DNA of 47,153 nt from Lysobacterales bacterium (GCA_017305055.1 JAFKMZ010000060.1:8014-55166); one strand, 5' to 3'; positions 17,319 to 27,407 are shown, numbered from the stretch's first letter. The notes: generated by a model from the letters alone, not told the origin. A program made the numbers and translations.

Positions 17319-20300
17319 ATGGGTTTTTCGACCATCTTCATTCGCCGGCCGATCGCGACCTCGTTGCTGATGATCGCGGTGCTGCTGCTCGGCGTGCTCG
17401 GCTACCGCCAGTTGCCGGTGTCCGCGCTGCCGGAGATCGAGGCGCCGAGCCTGGTGGTGACCACGCAGTACCCTGGCGCCAGCGCCAGCACCATGGCCTC
17501 GCTGATCACCACGCCGCTGGAGCGCAATCTCGGGCAGATCTCCGGCTTGACCATGATGAGTTCGGACTCGTCGGCCGGACTGTCCACGATCATCCTCGAG
17601 TTCGGCATGGACCGCGACATCGACGTCGCCGCGCAGGACGTGCAGGCGGCGATCAACCAGGCGCGCGGCACCCTGCCCAGCAACCTGCCGTATCCGCCGG
17701 TGTACAACCGGGTGAATCCGGCCGACGCGCCCATCCTCACGCTGTCCCTGCAGTCCGACAGCCGGCCGCTGCGCGACGTCAACGACCTGGCCGATTCGAT
17801 CCTGGCGCAGAAGCTCTCGCAGGTGCAGGGCGTGGGCCTGGTGTCGATCGCCGGCAATGTGCGCCCAGCCGTGCGCATCCAGGTCAACCCCTCGCAGTTG
17901 TCCAACCTCGGCCTGACCCTGGAGGACGTGCGCAGCGCGCTGACCCAGGCCAACGTCAACGCGCCCAAGGGGACGCTGAACGGCAAGACCCAGAGCTACT
18001 CGATCGGCACCAACGACCAGCTGAGCAATGCCGCCGAGTACAAGCAGACCATCATCAGCTACAAGAACGGCGCGCCGGTACGCCTCAGCGATGTGGCCAA
18101 CGTGGTCGATGGCGTCGAGGACGACCAGCTGGCGGCGTGGGCCAACGGCCAGCCGGCCGTGCTGCTGGACATCCGGCGCCAGCCCGGTGCGAACATCGTC
18201 GAGACGGTCAAGCAGATCCGCGCGGTGCTGCCGGAGTTGCGCAGCGTGTTGCCGGCGGATGTCCATCTGGACATCCTGGCGGACCGCACGGTGACCATCC
18301 GCGCCTCGGTGCTGGATGTCCAGTTCACCCTGGTGCTGGCCATCCTGCTGGTCATCGGCGTGATCTTCGTCTTCCTGCGGCGGGTCTGGGCAACGCTCAT
18401 TCCCTCGGTGGCGGTGCCGCTCTCGCTGCTTGGCACGTTCGGGGTCATGTCCTTCACCGGCATGTCGCTGGACAACCTGTCGCTGATGGCGCTGACCGTG
18501 GCCACCGGCTTCGTGGTGGACGATGCGATCGTCATGATCGAGAACATCGTGCGCTACATCGAGCACGGCAAGAGCGGGCCGGAAGCGGCCGAGATCGGGG
18601 CGAAGGAAATCGGCTTCACCGTGGTGTCGCTGACCGTGTCGCTGGTGGCGGTATTCCTGCCCCTGCTGCTGATGCCCGGAGTCACCGGCCGCCTGTTCCA
18701 CGAGTTTGCCTGGGTGCTGACGATCGCGGTGACCATCTCGATGCTGGTGTCGCTGACACTCACGCCGATGATGTGCGCCTACCTGCTCAAGCCCGACCAG
18801 TTGCCTGAAGGCAGCGAGGGACGCGAGCACGACCGCCTGGATGGCCAGAAGACCGACCTGTGGACGCGCACGGTCGGCCTGTACGAGCACTCGCTGAACT
18901 GGGTGCTCGCCCACCAGCGCCTCACCATGCTCGTGGCGAGCGCGGCCATCGCGCTGACGGTGGTGCTGTACATCATGATCCCCAAGGGCCTGCTGCCCGA
19001 GCAGGACACCGGCCTGATCACCGGCGTGGTGCAGGCCGACCAGAACGTCGCCTTCCCGCAGATGGAGCAGCGCACCAAGGCCGTGGCCGCCGCCATGCGT
19101 GCCGATCCGGCGGTGGCCGGGGTGGCCGCGTTCATCGGTGCCGGCACCATCAACCCGACGATCAACCAGGGCCAGCTCACCATCGTGCTCAAGGACCGCG
19201 GCGACCGCGACGGGCTGGACAAGCTGCTGCCGCGCCTGCAGCACGCCGTGGCCGGCATTCCTGGCGTGGCGCTGTTCCTGAAGCCGGTGCAGGACGTCAC
19301 CCTGGACAGCCGGGTCTCGCCCACCGAGTACCAGTACGCGTTGTCGGACGTGAACTCGACCGAGTTGGCCGGCTACGCGCAGCAGATGACGACCGCGCTG
19401 CGCCAGCGCAAGGAGCTGGCCGACGTCAGCAGCAACCTCGCCGACCAGGGCAATGCGCTCAAGCTGACCATCGACCGCGACAAGGCCAGTCGTCTCGGCG
19501 TGCCGGTGCAGACGATCGACGACACCTTGTACGACGCCTTTGGCCAGCGCCAGATCTCCACCATCTTCACCCAGCTGAACCAGTACCGCGTGGTGCTGGA
19601 GGTGGCCCCGCAGTTCCGCAACAGCGAAGACCTGCTGAACATGCTGACGGTGCGCGGCAACGGCAGTGGCGCGCTCACCGGCAGCAATGCCACCAGCTTC
19701 GGCCAGCTCACCTCGAGCAATTCGGCCACACCGTCGGGCATCGGCAACCAGGGCAACGTCGGTTTCACCCTCGGTGGCGGCGGCACCATCCCGCTGTCGG
19801 CGATCGCCACCGCCACGCCGGGCACCGCGCCGCTGATCGTCAGCCACCAGCAGCAGCTGCCGGCGGTGACCCTGGCCTTCAATGTGGCGCCAGGCTATTC
19901 CCTGTCGGACGCGGTCGATGCGATCCACGAGGTCGAGCGCCAGCTGGCGTTTCCGCCGCAGGTGCGCGGCGAGTTCATCGGCAAGGCCGCGGAGTTCGCC
20001 TCGTCGATCGGCGACGAGGTCCTGCTGCTGCTGGCCGCCGTGGTGGTGATCTACATCGTGCTCGGCGTGCTGTACGAGAGCTACATCCATCCGTTGACCA
20101 TCATCTCCACGCTCCCGCCGGCCGGCGTCGGCGCGCTGCTGGCGCTGATGTTGTTTGGCATGAGCCTGTCGGTGGACGGCATCGTCGGCATCGTGCTGCT
20201 GATCGGCATCGTCAAGAAAAACGCGATCATGATGATCGACTTCGCGATCGAGGCCAGGCGCACCGGCATGAACGCCTATGACGCGATCCATCGCGCCTGC

Positions 20301-20561
20301 CTCCTGCGCTTCCGGCCGATCATGATGACCACGTTCGCGGCGATGCTTGGCGCCTTGCCGCTGGCGCTGGGCACGGGCATCGGCTCCGAGCTGCGCCGGC
20401 CGCTCGGCGTCGCCATCGTCGGCGGTCTGCTGCTTTCGCAGCTGGTGACGCTGTACACCACGCCGGTGATCTACCTGTACATGGAGCGGGCCTCCGACTG
20501 GCTGGCGGCGCGGCGTGAACGCCGGGCGCTGGCCCACGCCCAGCACGGCCTCGCGCCATGA
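17319..20561 (+). CDS. mdtB: RND multidrug efflux transporter, MdtB-like
   Basis: Proton-driven HAE1-family inner-membrane pump. 1080 residues, slightly longer than E. coli MdtB (1040). It has FIRRPIATSLLMIAVLLLG at the N-terminus, NPADAPILTLSLQSDSRPL in the porter domain, and the proton-relay Asp pair in GFVVDDAIVMIENI (about residue 405). The second transmembrane half begins near residue 895. An unusual Gly/Ser/Asn-rich insert of about 45 residues (about 780-825, for example GNGSGALTGSNATS) lies in the second periplasmic loop. It overlaps mdtC by 4 bases, so the two pump subunits probably form a heteromultimer as in MdtBC. Confidence 0.9.
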   Translation: MGFSTIFIRRPIATSLLMIAVLLLGVLGYRQLPVSALPEIEAPSLVVTTQYPGASASTMASLITTPLERNLGQISGLTMMSSDSSAGLSTIILEFGMDRDIDVAAQDVQAAINQARGTLPSNLPYPPVYNRVNPADAPILTLSLQSDSRPLRDVNDLADSILAQKLSQVQGVGLVSIAGNVRPAVRIQVNPSQLSNLGLTLEDVRSALTQANVNAPKGTLNGKTQSYSIGTNDQLSNAAEYKQTIISYKNGAPVRLSDVANVVDGVEDDQLAAWANGQPAVLLDIRRQPGANIVETVKQIRAVLPELRSVLPADVHLDILADRTVTIRASVLDVQFTLVLAILLVIGVIFVFLRRVWATLIPSVAVPLSLLGTFGVMSFTGMSLDNLSLMALTVATGFVVDDAIVMIENIVRYIEHGKSGPEAAEIGAKEIGFTVVSLTVSLVAVFLPLLLMPGVTGRLFHEFAWVLTIAVTISMLVSLTLTPMMCAYLLKPDQLPEGSEGREHDRLDGQKTDLWTRTVGLYEHSLNWVLAHQRLTMLVASAAIALTVVLYIMIPKGLLPEQDTGLITGVVQADQNVAFPQMEQRTKAVAAAMRADPAVAGVAAFIGAGTINPTINQGQLTIVLKDRGDRDGLDKLLPRLQHAVAGIPGVALFLKPVQDVTLDSRVSPTEYQYALSDVNSTELAGYAQQMTTALRQRKELADVSSNLADQGNALKLTIDRDKASRLGVPVQTIDDTLYDAFGQRQISTIFTQLNQYRVVLEVAPQFRNSEDLLNMLTVRGNGSGALTGSNATSFGQLTSSNSATPSGIGNQGNVGFTLGGGGTIPLSAIATATPGTAPLIVSHQQQLPAVTLAFNVAPGYSLSDAVDAIHEVERQLAFPPQVRGEFIGKAAEFASSIGDEVLLLLAAVVVIYIVLGVLYESYIHPLTIISTLPPAGVGALLALMLFGMSLSVDGIVGIVLLIGIVKKNAIMMIDFAIEARRTGMNAYDAIHRACLLRFRPIMMTTFAAMLGALPLALGTGIGSELRRPLGVAIVGGLLLSQLVTLYTTPVIYLYMERASDWLAARRERRALAHAQHGLAP

Positions 20562-23500
20562 GCATCTCGGGCCTGTTCATCCGGCGGCCAATCGGCACCT
20601 CGCTGCTGGCGATCGGGCTGTTCGTGGGCGGGATGATCGCCTACCTCCTGCTGGGCGTGGCGGCACTGCCCAACATGCAGTTCCCGGCCATCTTCGTGCA
20701 GGCCAGCCAGTCCGGCGCCGACGCCAGCACCATGGCCGCGACCGTGGCCGCGCCGCTCGAGCGCCACCTTGGCCAGGTGCCAGGGGTCGATTCGATGCGC
20801 TCGCACAGTTCCGAGGGCCGGGTATCGGTGTTCCTGTCGTTCCGCTCCGGCACCGACCTCGACGCGGCCGCGCGCAGCGTCCAGGCCGCGATCAATGCCG
20901 CGGCACCGGATCTGCCCAGCGGACTCAACGGCCAGCCGCAATACCGCAAGGCCAACCCGAACGACGATCCCATCATTGCCTATGCGCTGACTTCCGACAC
21001 CCAGTCGGCCGCCGACCTCTACAACCTGGCAGACACCTTCCTGGCCCAGCGCATGCGCCAACTGGTTGGCGTGTCCTCGGTGGACATCGCCGGTGCGGCC
21101 ACCCCGGCCATCCGCGTCGACGTCAACCTGCGTGCGCTGAACGCGATGGGACTGTCGCCGGACCAGCTGCGCAACGCGCTGCGTGCGGCGAACGTCACCG
21201 CGCCGCAGGGCTTCCTGTCCAATGGCAGCACGCGGATGGCGGTCGACGCCACGACGCAGCTGCAGACGCCCGAGGAGTTTGCCCGGCTGGTGATCGCGAT
21301 GCACAAGGGCACGCCGGTGCGCCTGCAGGACGTGGCCCGGGTCTACGCCGGGCAGCAGGACGCGTACCAGGCGGCATGGTTCCAGGGCAAGCCTGCCGTG
21401 CTCATGTATGTGTACAAGAAGGCCGATGCCAACGTCATTGCCACCGTCGATCTGGTGAAGGACCAGGTGCCGGCGCTGCGTGCCTTCCTGCAGCCGGGCA
21501 CGCAGCTGACCTCGTTTTTCGACGGCACGCCGACGATCCGCGCCTCCCTGCACGAGGTGCAGGCCACGCTGCTGATCTCGCTGGCCATGGTCATCCTGGT
21601 CATGGCGCTGTTCCTGCGCCGCCTGGCGCCGACCCTGATTGCGGCGACCGCGGTGCCGCTGTCGCTGGCCGGCGCATTCGTGGTCATGTACATCCTCGGC
21701 TATACGCTCAACAACCTCACCTTGCTGGCGTTGGTGATCGCGATCGGCTTCGTGGTGGATGACGCCATCGTGGTGATCGAGAACATCATCCGCCACATCG
21801 ATGCCGGCATGCCGCGCATGCAGGCGACCCTGACCGGCGCCAGGGAGATCGGCTTCACCATCGTTTCCATCACTGCCTCGCTGATCGCCGTGTTCATTCC
21901 GCTGCTGTTTGCCGGTGGCGTGACCGGCATGTTCATGCACGCGTTCTCGGTGACCCTGGTGTCGGCGATCATCGTCTCGTCGATGATCTCGCTGACCCTG
22001 ACCCCGGCGCTGTGCGGCCGCTTCCTGAAGCCGCATGACGTGCGCGGCCCCGGATCCAGGCCACCGTCCAGGTTCTCGCGCGCCCTGGACGCGTTCCACG
22101 CCTGGATGTTGCGCACCTATACGCGATCGCTGGATTACTCGCTGCGCCACGCGCTGTGGTTTGCGTTGACGCCGCTGGTGCTGATCGTGGCCACCTGGCT
22201 GCTGCTCGGCGTGGTCAAGACCGGGCTGTTCCCGCAGCAGGACACGGGCCTGATCTGGGGCCGCGCCTCGTCCAACGTCACCGTGTCGTTTGCCGACAGC
22301 AAGCAGCGCATGCAGCGCATCACCGACATGCTGCTGGCCGATCCTGACGTGGCCACCGTGGGTGCGCGCATCGGCAGCAGCTGGCAGGGCACCAGCGGCT
22401 CGTTCAACATCGACCTCAAGACCCGCGCCGACGGCCGCAAGGACGACACCTTCGCCGTGCTGGCGCGCCTGAGCGCGAAGGCGGCAAAGTTCCCCGACCT
22501 CAACCTGCGCCTGCGTCCTGTGCAGGATCTGCCCAGCGGCGGCGGTGGCACCAGCCAGGGCGCACAGTACGAAGTCTCGCTGGCCGGCAACGACCTGGCC
22601 GAGCTCGAGGAATGGCTGCCGAAGCTGGCGACCCAGCTCAAGAGCGAGCCCAGGCTGCGCGACGTCGGCTCGGACATCGACAGCGGTGGCCTGCGCCAGA
22701 ACATCGTCATCGACCGTGCGCGCGCCTCCCGGCTCGGGGTCTCCATCGGCGACATCGACGGCGCGCTGTACGACGCCTTCGGCCAGCGTCAGGTATCGAC
22801 CATCTATTCGGACATCAACCAGTACAAGGTGGTGGTCAATGCCTTGCCCGCGCAGACCGCGACGCCGGCGGCACTCGACCAGATCTACGTGCGCTCGGCC
22901 AGCGGCAAGATGATCCCGATCACTGCCGTGGCAGAGCAGAAATCGGGGCTGGCACCGGCCGAGATCACCCACCAGGACCAGTTCACCACCATGAGCCTCA
23001 GCTTCAACCTGGCCCCCGGGGTGAGCATGGGCGAGGTGTTGCCGCTGATCCAGCGCACCGCGGCCAACATGCGCATGCCCGGCGACATCAAGGTCAGCAT
23101 GGGCAGCAGTTTCCGGCGCTTCCAGCAATCGCAGAGCGGCATGGCCTGGCTGGTGCTGGCGGCGGTGGTGACCGTATACATCGTGCTCGGCATGCTCTAC
23201 GAGAGCCTGCTGCATCCAGTGACCATCCTTTCCACTTTGCCGGCGGCGGGCATGGGGGCGCTGCTGGCCTTGTGGCTGACCAATACCGAGCTGTCCGTGG
23301 TGGCGCAGATCGCCCTGGTCCTGTTGATAGGCATTGTGGAAAAGAACGCGATCATGATGATCGACTTTGCGCTGGTGGCCGAGCGTGAGCACCACAAGAG
23401 CCCGCTCGAGGCTGCGCGCGAGGCATGCATCGTGCGCTTCCGGCCGATCATGATGACCACCATGGTGGCTACGCTGGCTGCGTTGCCGATCGCCATTGGC

Positions 23501-23701
23501 CTGGGCGAGGGCAGCGACCTGCGCCGTCCGCTGGGCATTGCCCTGGTCGGTGGCCTGTTCGTGTCGCAAAGCCTGACCCTGCTCAGCACGCCTGCGCTGT
23601 ACGTGATCTTTTCCTGCCTCGCCGCACGCCGCAAGGCCTGGGCCGAGCGCAGGCGCACTCGCCGCGCGCCTGCCGCCCGACATCGCCTCGCCGATACCTG
23701 A
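20558..23701 (+). CDS. mdtC: RND multidrug efflux transporter, MdtC-like
   Basis: The second RND pump subunit, 1047 residues. The start ATG overlaps the mdtB stop. It carries FIRRPIGTSLLAIGLFVGG, the YRKANPNDDPIIAYALTSDT segment typical of MdtC, and the VDDAIVVIENI proton-relay motif near residue 405. The EKNAIMMIDFAL motif lies in the second half. No TolC/OprM-type outer-membrane gene follows, so the channel must be encoded elsewhere. A weak inverted repeat CACCCG/CGGGTG (23702-23707 with 23721-23726) directly follows the stop. Confidence 0.9.
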   Translation: MSISGLFIRRPIGTSLLAIGLFVGGMIAYLLLGVAALPNMQFPAIFVQASQSGADASTMAATVAAPLERHLGQVPGVDSMRSHSSEGRVSVFLSFRSGTDLDAAARSVQAAINAAAPDLPSGLNGQPQYRKANPNDDPIIAYALTSDTQSAADLYNLADTFLAQRMRQLVGVSSVDIAGAATPAIRVDVNLRALNAMGLSPDQLRNALRAANVTAPQGFLSNGSTRMAVDATTQLQTPEEFARLVIAMHKGTPVRLQDVARVYAGQQDAYQAAWFQGKPAVLMYVYKKADANVIATVDLVKDQVPALRAFLQPGTQLTSFFDGTPTIRASLHEVQATLLISLAMVILVMALFLRRLAPTLIAATAVPLSLAGAFVVMYILGYTLNNLTLLALVIAIGFVVDDAIVVIENIIRHIDAGMPRMQATLTGAREIGFTIVSITASLIAVFIPLLFAGGVTGMFMHAFSVTLVSAIIVSSMISLTLTPALCGRFLKPHDVRGPGSRPPSRFSRALDAFHAWMLRTYTRSLDYSLRHALWFALTPLVLIVATWLLLGVVKTGLFPQQDTGLIWGRASSNVTVSFADSKQRMQRITDMLLADPDVATVGARIGSSWQGTSGSFNIDLKTRADGRKDDTFAVLARLSAKAAKFPDLNLRLRPVQDLPSGGGGTSQGAQYEVSLAGNDLAELEEWLPKLATQLKSEPRLRDVGSDIDSGGLRQNIVIDRARASRLGVSIGDIDGALYDAFGQRQVSTIYSDINQYKVVVNALPAQTATPAALDQIYVRSASGKMIPITAVAEQKSGLAPAEITHQDQFTTMSLSFNLAPGVSMGEVLPLIQRTAANMRMPGDIKVSMGSSFRRFQQSQSGMAWLVLAAVVTVYIVLGMLYESLLHPVTILSTLPAAGMGALLALWLTNTELSVVAQIALVLLIGIVEKNAIMMIDFALVAEREHHKSPLEAAREACIVRFRPIMMTTMVATLAALPIAIGLGEGSDLRRPLGIALVGGLFVSQSLTLLSTPALYVIFSCLAARRKAWAERRRTRRAPAARHRLADT

Positions 23702-24097
23702 CACCCGGGCCGGGTCGCAGCGGGTGCAGGTTTTGGGCCGTGTCGCGTTGACCCAGGTCAGGTGATGCAAAAAAAGCCGCGCGGCAGGTGCGTATTGCGC
23801 GGCATTGTCTGGACTTGCCGGGGCGGGTTCAGTATAAACAAACAAGCCATTGGCCACGACTGCGGCGGCGGAAACATCGCCGGCTGCAGGCCACTTCGCG
23901 TACAGACACGGGGCGCGCGCCAGATGACCATGACTCCTCGCAAGGTGTTGCTCAACCGCAAGTTGCCGCGTGGCGACGAGCCCGCGTTTGCGTGAGGACG
24001 TGCTTCGCCGGCTGGCCCGGCGGCCGCCGCATCACCGCAATCATGACGGACGTCCAGACGTCCATTCGCATGTTGTTACGCAATTGAGGATCCATCC
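23702..24097. other. 396-base region between mdtC and the beta-propeller gene
   Basis: Contains the weak repeat after mdtC and a clear minus-strand terminator (listed separately). A TATAAA box (23833-23838, plus strand) has no convincing -35. A 23-codon plus-strand frame (23924-23995, begins MTMTPRKVLL) has no good ribosome site. No recognisable gene was found. Confidence 0.5.
23769..23803 (-). terminator. Minus-strand rho-independent terminator with no obvious gene
   Basis: Reading the minus strand, GCCGCGC (23803-23797), a 14-base loop, GCGCGGC (23782-23776), then seven U residues (23775-23769). It cannot end mdtC, which is on the plus strand. A TATACT -10-like box lies about 26 bases upstream on the minus strand (around 23830-23835), so a short transcript is possible. 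Confidence 0.65.
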
Positions 24098-27000
24098 ATG
24101 AGTCATCCAAGACCATTCCGCCTGCTTGGGCTGGCGGTACTGTCGATGGCGTTGGTGACCGCTGCCGCCGTCCCGACGGCTGCGGCGGCCGCCGACCCGC
24201 AGGTTCCCGTGCAGAGCTACGCCGCGCTGCATTACCGCAACATTGGCCCGTTTGTCGGCGGCCGTACGCTCGCCGTGTCCGGCAACAAGGCCACGCCGCA
24301 CACGTTCTACGCCGGCTTCACCGGCGGCGGGGTGTGGAAGACCACCGATGACGGCCTCAACTGGAAGCGCATGACCGATCAGCAGTACGGCCTCGGCGTG
24401 GTCGGCGCACTGGAAGTGGCGCCCTCGGCCCCGGACACCATCTACGTCGGCACCGGCGAAAGTGCGATCCGCGGCAACATGATGACCGGCAACGGCATGT
24501 ACAAGTCCACCGATGCCGGCAAGACCTGGCAGCACATCGGCCTGGCCGATACGCGGACGATCGGCCGCATCGCGGTCGATCCCAAGGATCCGAGCCGCGT
24601 CTTTGTCGCGGCGCTCGGCCACGTCTTCGGCCCCAATGCCGAGCGCGGCGTGTACAAGACCACCGATGGCGGCGCGACCTGGAAGAAGGTGCTCTTCGTC
24701 AGCGACAAGGCCGGTGCCGTCGATGTCGTGATGGACCAGAACAACCCGCAGGTGCTGTATGCCAGCACCTGGGAGGCCTATCGCCGGCCGTGGACGCTCT
24801 CCAGCGGCGGTCCGGACAGTGGCCTGTGGAAGAGCACCGACGGCGGCGAGCACTGGACCAACATCTCGAAGAACGCCGGCTTGCCCAGCGGCATCCTCGG
24901 CAAGATCGGCGTGGCCGTGTCGCCGGCCGACTCGAATGTCGTCTACGCGATCATCGAGGCCAAGGAAGGCGGCGTCTATCGTTCCGCCGATGCCGGCAAG
25001 ACCTGGCAGCACCTGTATGACAAGCCCAATCTCACCCAGCGCGCCTGGTACTACATGCACATCTTCGCCGACCCGAAGGATGTGAACACGGTCTACGCGC
25101 CCCAGGTCGAGGGCATCTTCAAGTCCACGGACGGCGGCAAGACGTTCGCCGCGCTGAAACTGCCGCATGGCGACGTGCACAGCATGTGGATCAATCCCGA
25201 CCGCACCAACGTCATGGTCTCGGCCAGCGATGGCGGCGCGGCGGTGAGCACGAACGGCGGCCAGACCTGGGGCAACATCCACAACCAGTCGACCGGCCAG
25301 TTCTACCACGTCACCGTGGACGACCAGTTCCCGTACCACGTGTACGGCGCGCAGCAGGACAACCCGTCCTTCGAGGTCGCCAGCGCCAGCGAGAACTCCG
25401 GGATCGGGCCGGTCGACGTGCGGCTCAGCGCCGCCGGCGAAAGCGGCTGGCTGGTGCCGGTGCCGGGCAAACCCTGGATCACCTATGGTGGCGGCTACGG
25501 CAACCAGTTGACCCTGCTGGATCGCCGCACCCAGGTGAAGCGCAGCATCAGCGCCTGGCCGGACAACCCGATGGGCCACGGCGCGGAGAACCTCAAGTAC
25601 CGCTTCCAGTGGACGTTCCCGATCACCGTCTCCACGCATGGCGACAATGCGGTGTACATCGGCAGCCAGTACGTGATGCGCAGCCGCAACCAGGGCATGA
25701 GCTGGGACACCATCAGCCCGGACCTGACCCGCAACCTCAAGAAGTACCAGGGCAAATCCGGCGGTCCATTGACCAAGGACGACACCTCGGTCGAGTACTA
25801 CGGTGTGGTGTTCGCGATCGCCGAATCACCGGTGAAGCAGGGCGTGCTGTGGGCCGGCTCCGATGACGGCCTCGTCCACGTGTCGCAGGATGACGGCGGC
25901 AGCTGGGAGAACGTGACGCCGAAGGGCCTGCCGGAGCTCACGACGATCAGCCTCATCGACGCATCGCCGACCGATGCCGGCACGGCGTATGTGGCCGCGC
26001 GCCGCTACCGCCTGAACGACTATCAGCCGTACCTGTACAAGACCACCGACTACGGCAAGACCTGGACCAAGATCACCAATGGACTGCCGAATAACGAGTC
26101 CAGCTTCGTGGTGCGCCAGGATCCCAAGGACGCGAACCTGCTGTTCGCCGGTACGTTCAAGGGCGTGTATGTCTCCTTCAACGGCGGTGGGCTGTGGCAG
26201 CCGCTGCAGCAGAACCTGCCGGCGGTCGCCGTGCAGGACTTGGTGATCCAGCCGCGGGCCAGCGCCCTGGTGGTGGCCTCGCATGGTCTGGGCTTCTGGA
26301 TCATGGACGACCTGCAGCCGTTGCGTGAGATGTCGGAGCGCGTGGCCACGGCGGGCCAGCACCTGTTTACCCCGCAGACCGCGTACCTGGTCCGTCGCAG
26401 TGGACGTCCTTCCGGCGCCAATGACGAGGGCCAGAACCCGGCCAATGGCGCGGTGGTGTATTACGAGCTCGCGCAGGATGTGCCGGAGAGCCAGCCGGTC
26501 ACGCTGACCTTCTCCACGCCGTCGGGCGAGAAGATCGCCACGTTCTCCAATCAGCCGCCGAAGGCCGAGCCGGCAGCGGCCGGTGGCGAGGACGAGGAGG
26601 ACGCGCCCAAGAAGCCGAAGAACCTGGTGGCGGCCAAGGCTGGCATGAACCGCTTCGTCTGGGACATGCGCTACCCCGAGGCGACCAAGGTGCCGGGCGC
26701 GGTGCTCTGGGCAGGCAACCTGATGGGTCCCAAGATCGTGCCGGGAACCTACAAGGTGACGCTGACGGTGAATGGCACGACGCTCACGCGTGACCTCAAC
26801 GTCGAGAAGAACCCGAACAATCCGGCCACCCAGGCGGACTTCGAGGCGCAGCTCGCCCTGCAGCAGCAGATCCACGCCAAGCTGGAGCAGACCAACCAGG
26901 CGATCCTGGCGATCCGCAAGGCGCGTGACGGCGGGGTCAGCAAGGCCAACGCGGCCAAGCTGACCACGATCGAGAACGCGCTGATGCAGACGCTCTCGCA

Positions 27001-27175
27001 CGCCAACGAGGATCCGCTCAACTACCCGATCCGCCTGGACAACAAGCTGGCCTCGCTGGCGGCGCAAGTGGGCTCGGACTTCGGTGCACCGACCCGCCAG
27101 GACCGCGAGGTGTACACCGAGTTGGCGGCACAGGTCGATCGGCAGCTGCAGTTGCTCCAGCCCTTGCTGAAGTAA
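24098..27175 (+). CDS. Secreted BNR/Asp-box (VPS10/sortilin-like) beta-propeller protein
   Basis: 1025 residues with an N-terminal signal peptide (LLGLAVLSMALVTAAAVPTA, cleavage near AAAA-DPQ). About ten Asp-box motifs of S/T-x-D-x-G-x-T-W type recur through residues 70-700, for example TTDDGLNWKR, STDAGKTWQH, STDGGEHWTN and TTDYGKTWTK. A two-bladed propeller pair similar to sortilin/VPS10 and xyloglucanase-like proteins is expected. An acidic linker (EDEEDAPKKPK, about 830) precedes an Ig-like segment (NRFVWDMRYPEA) and a helical tail. Often annotated as glycosyl hydrolase, but no catalytic residues can be assigned; a binding or sorting role is equally possible. The ribosome site GAGGATCC lies just before ATG. 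Confidence 0.85.
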   Translation: MSHPRPFRLLGLAVLSMALVTAAAVPTAAAAADPQVPVQSYAALHYRNIGPFVGGRTLAVSGNKATPHTFYAGFTGGGVWKTTDDGLNWKRMTDQQYGLGVVGALEVAPSAPDTIYVGTGESAIRGNMMTGNGMYKSTDAGKTWQHIGLADTRTIGRIAVDPKDPSRVFVAALGHVFGPNAERGVYKTTDGGATWKKVLFVSDKAGAVDVVMDQNNPQVLYASTWEAYRRPWTLSSGGPDSGLWKSTDGGEHWTNISKNAGLPSGILGKIGVAVSPADSNVVYAIIEAKEGGVYRSADAGKTWQHLYDKPNLTQRAWYYMHIFADPKDVNTVYAPQVEGIFKSTDGGKTFAALKLPHGDVHSMWINPDRTNVMVSASDGGAAVSTNGGQTWGNIHNQSTGQFYHVTVDDQFPYHVYGAQQDNPSFEVASASENSGIGPVDVRLSAAGESGWLVPVPGKPWITYGGGYGNQLTLLDRRTQVKRSISAWPDNPMGHGAENLKYRFQWTFPITVSTHGDNAVYIGSQYVMRSRNQGMSWDTISPDLTRNLKKYQGKSGGPLTKDDTSVEYYGVVFAIAESPVKQGVLWAGSDDGLVHVSQDDGGSWENVTPKGLPELTTISLIDASPTDAGTAYVAARRYRLNDYQPYLYKTTDYGKTWTKITNGLPNNESSFVVRQDPKDANLLFAGTFKGVYVSFNGGGLWQPLQQNLPAVAVQDLVIQPRASALVVASHGLGFWIMDDLQPLREMSERVATAGQHLFTPQTAYLVRRSGRPSGANDEGQNPANGAVVYYELAQDVPESQPVTLTFSTPSGEKIATFSNQPPKAEPAAAGGEDEEDAPKKPKNLVAAKAGMNRFVWDMRYPEATKVPGAVLWAGNLMGPKIVPGTYKVTLTVNGTTLTRDLNVEKNPNNPATQADFEAQLALQQQIHAKLEQTNQAILAIRKARDGGVSKANAAKLTTIENALMQTLSHANEDPLNYPIRLDNKLASLAAQVGSDFGAPTRQDREVYTELAAQVDRQLQLLQPLLK

Positions 27176-27203
27176 CCCCGCGCCAGTCGCGGCGACCACC
27201 CAC

Positions 27204-27234
27204 CGGGGCTGCATGCGTGCAGCCCCGTTTTTTT
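27204..27234 (+). terminator. Terminator of the beta-propeller gene
   Basis: A 10-bp stem CGGGGCTGCA/TGCAGCCCCG (27204-27213 with 27218-27227), a 4-base loop TGCG and seven T residues (27228-27234), 29 bases after the stop codon. A classic rho-independent terminator. Confidence 0.93.
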
Positions 27235-27407
27235 GTGCTTGGCGCAGGCCGATGGCCGGCCCGGTAGGCCGCCGTGGATACACGGGTTGGAGCGTCGGCG
27301 AACGTCCGAACAATTGCCGTCATCCCGGCTCCCCTCTGGCCATTCCCGGGCCACTCCCTTGCTATTCCCGCGGCTCCCCACGCGCCATTCCTGCGCGGCA
27401 ACTCCCC

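Noticed and set aside
16725-20546. Very long minus-strand open frame (over 1200 codons) opposite mdtA-mdtB
   Set aside because: It is antisense to clearly coding RND genes, rich in His/Arg/Gln/Gly with no domain, and is explained by GC-rich third positions of the real genes.
20471-23857. Minus-strand open frame of over 1100 codons opposite mdtC
   Set aside because: Same cause: composition of a shadow frame, no ribosome site and no recognisable domain.
23924-23995. 23-codon plus-strand ORF before the beta-propeller gene
   Set aside because: No regulatory codon run, no adjacent terminator/antiterminator on the plus strand and no ribosome site, so it is not supported as a leader peptide.
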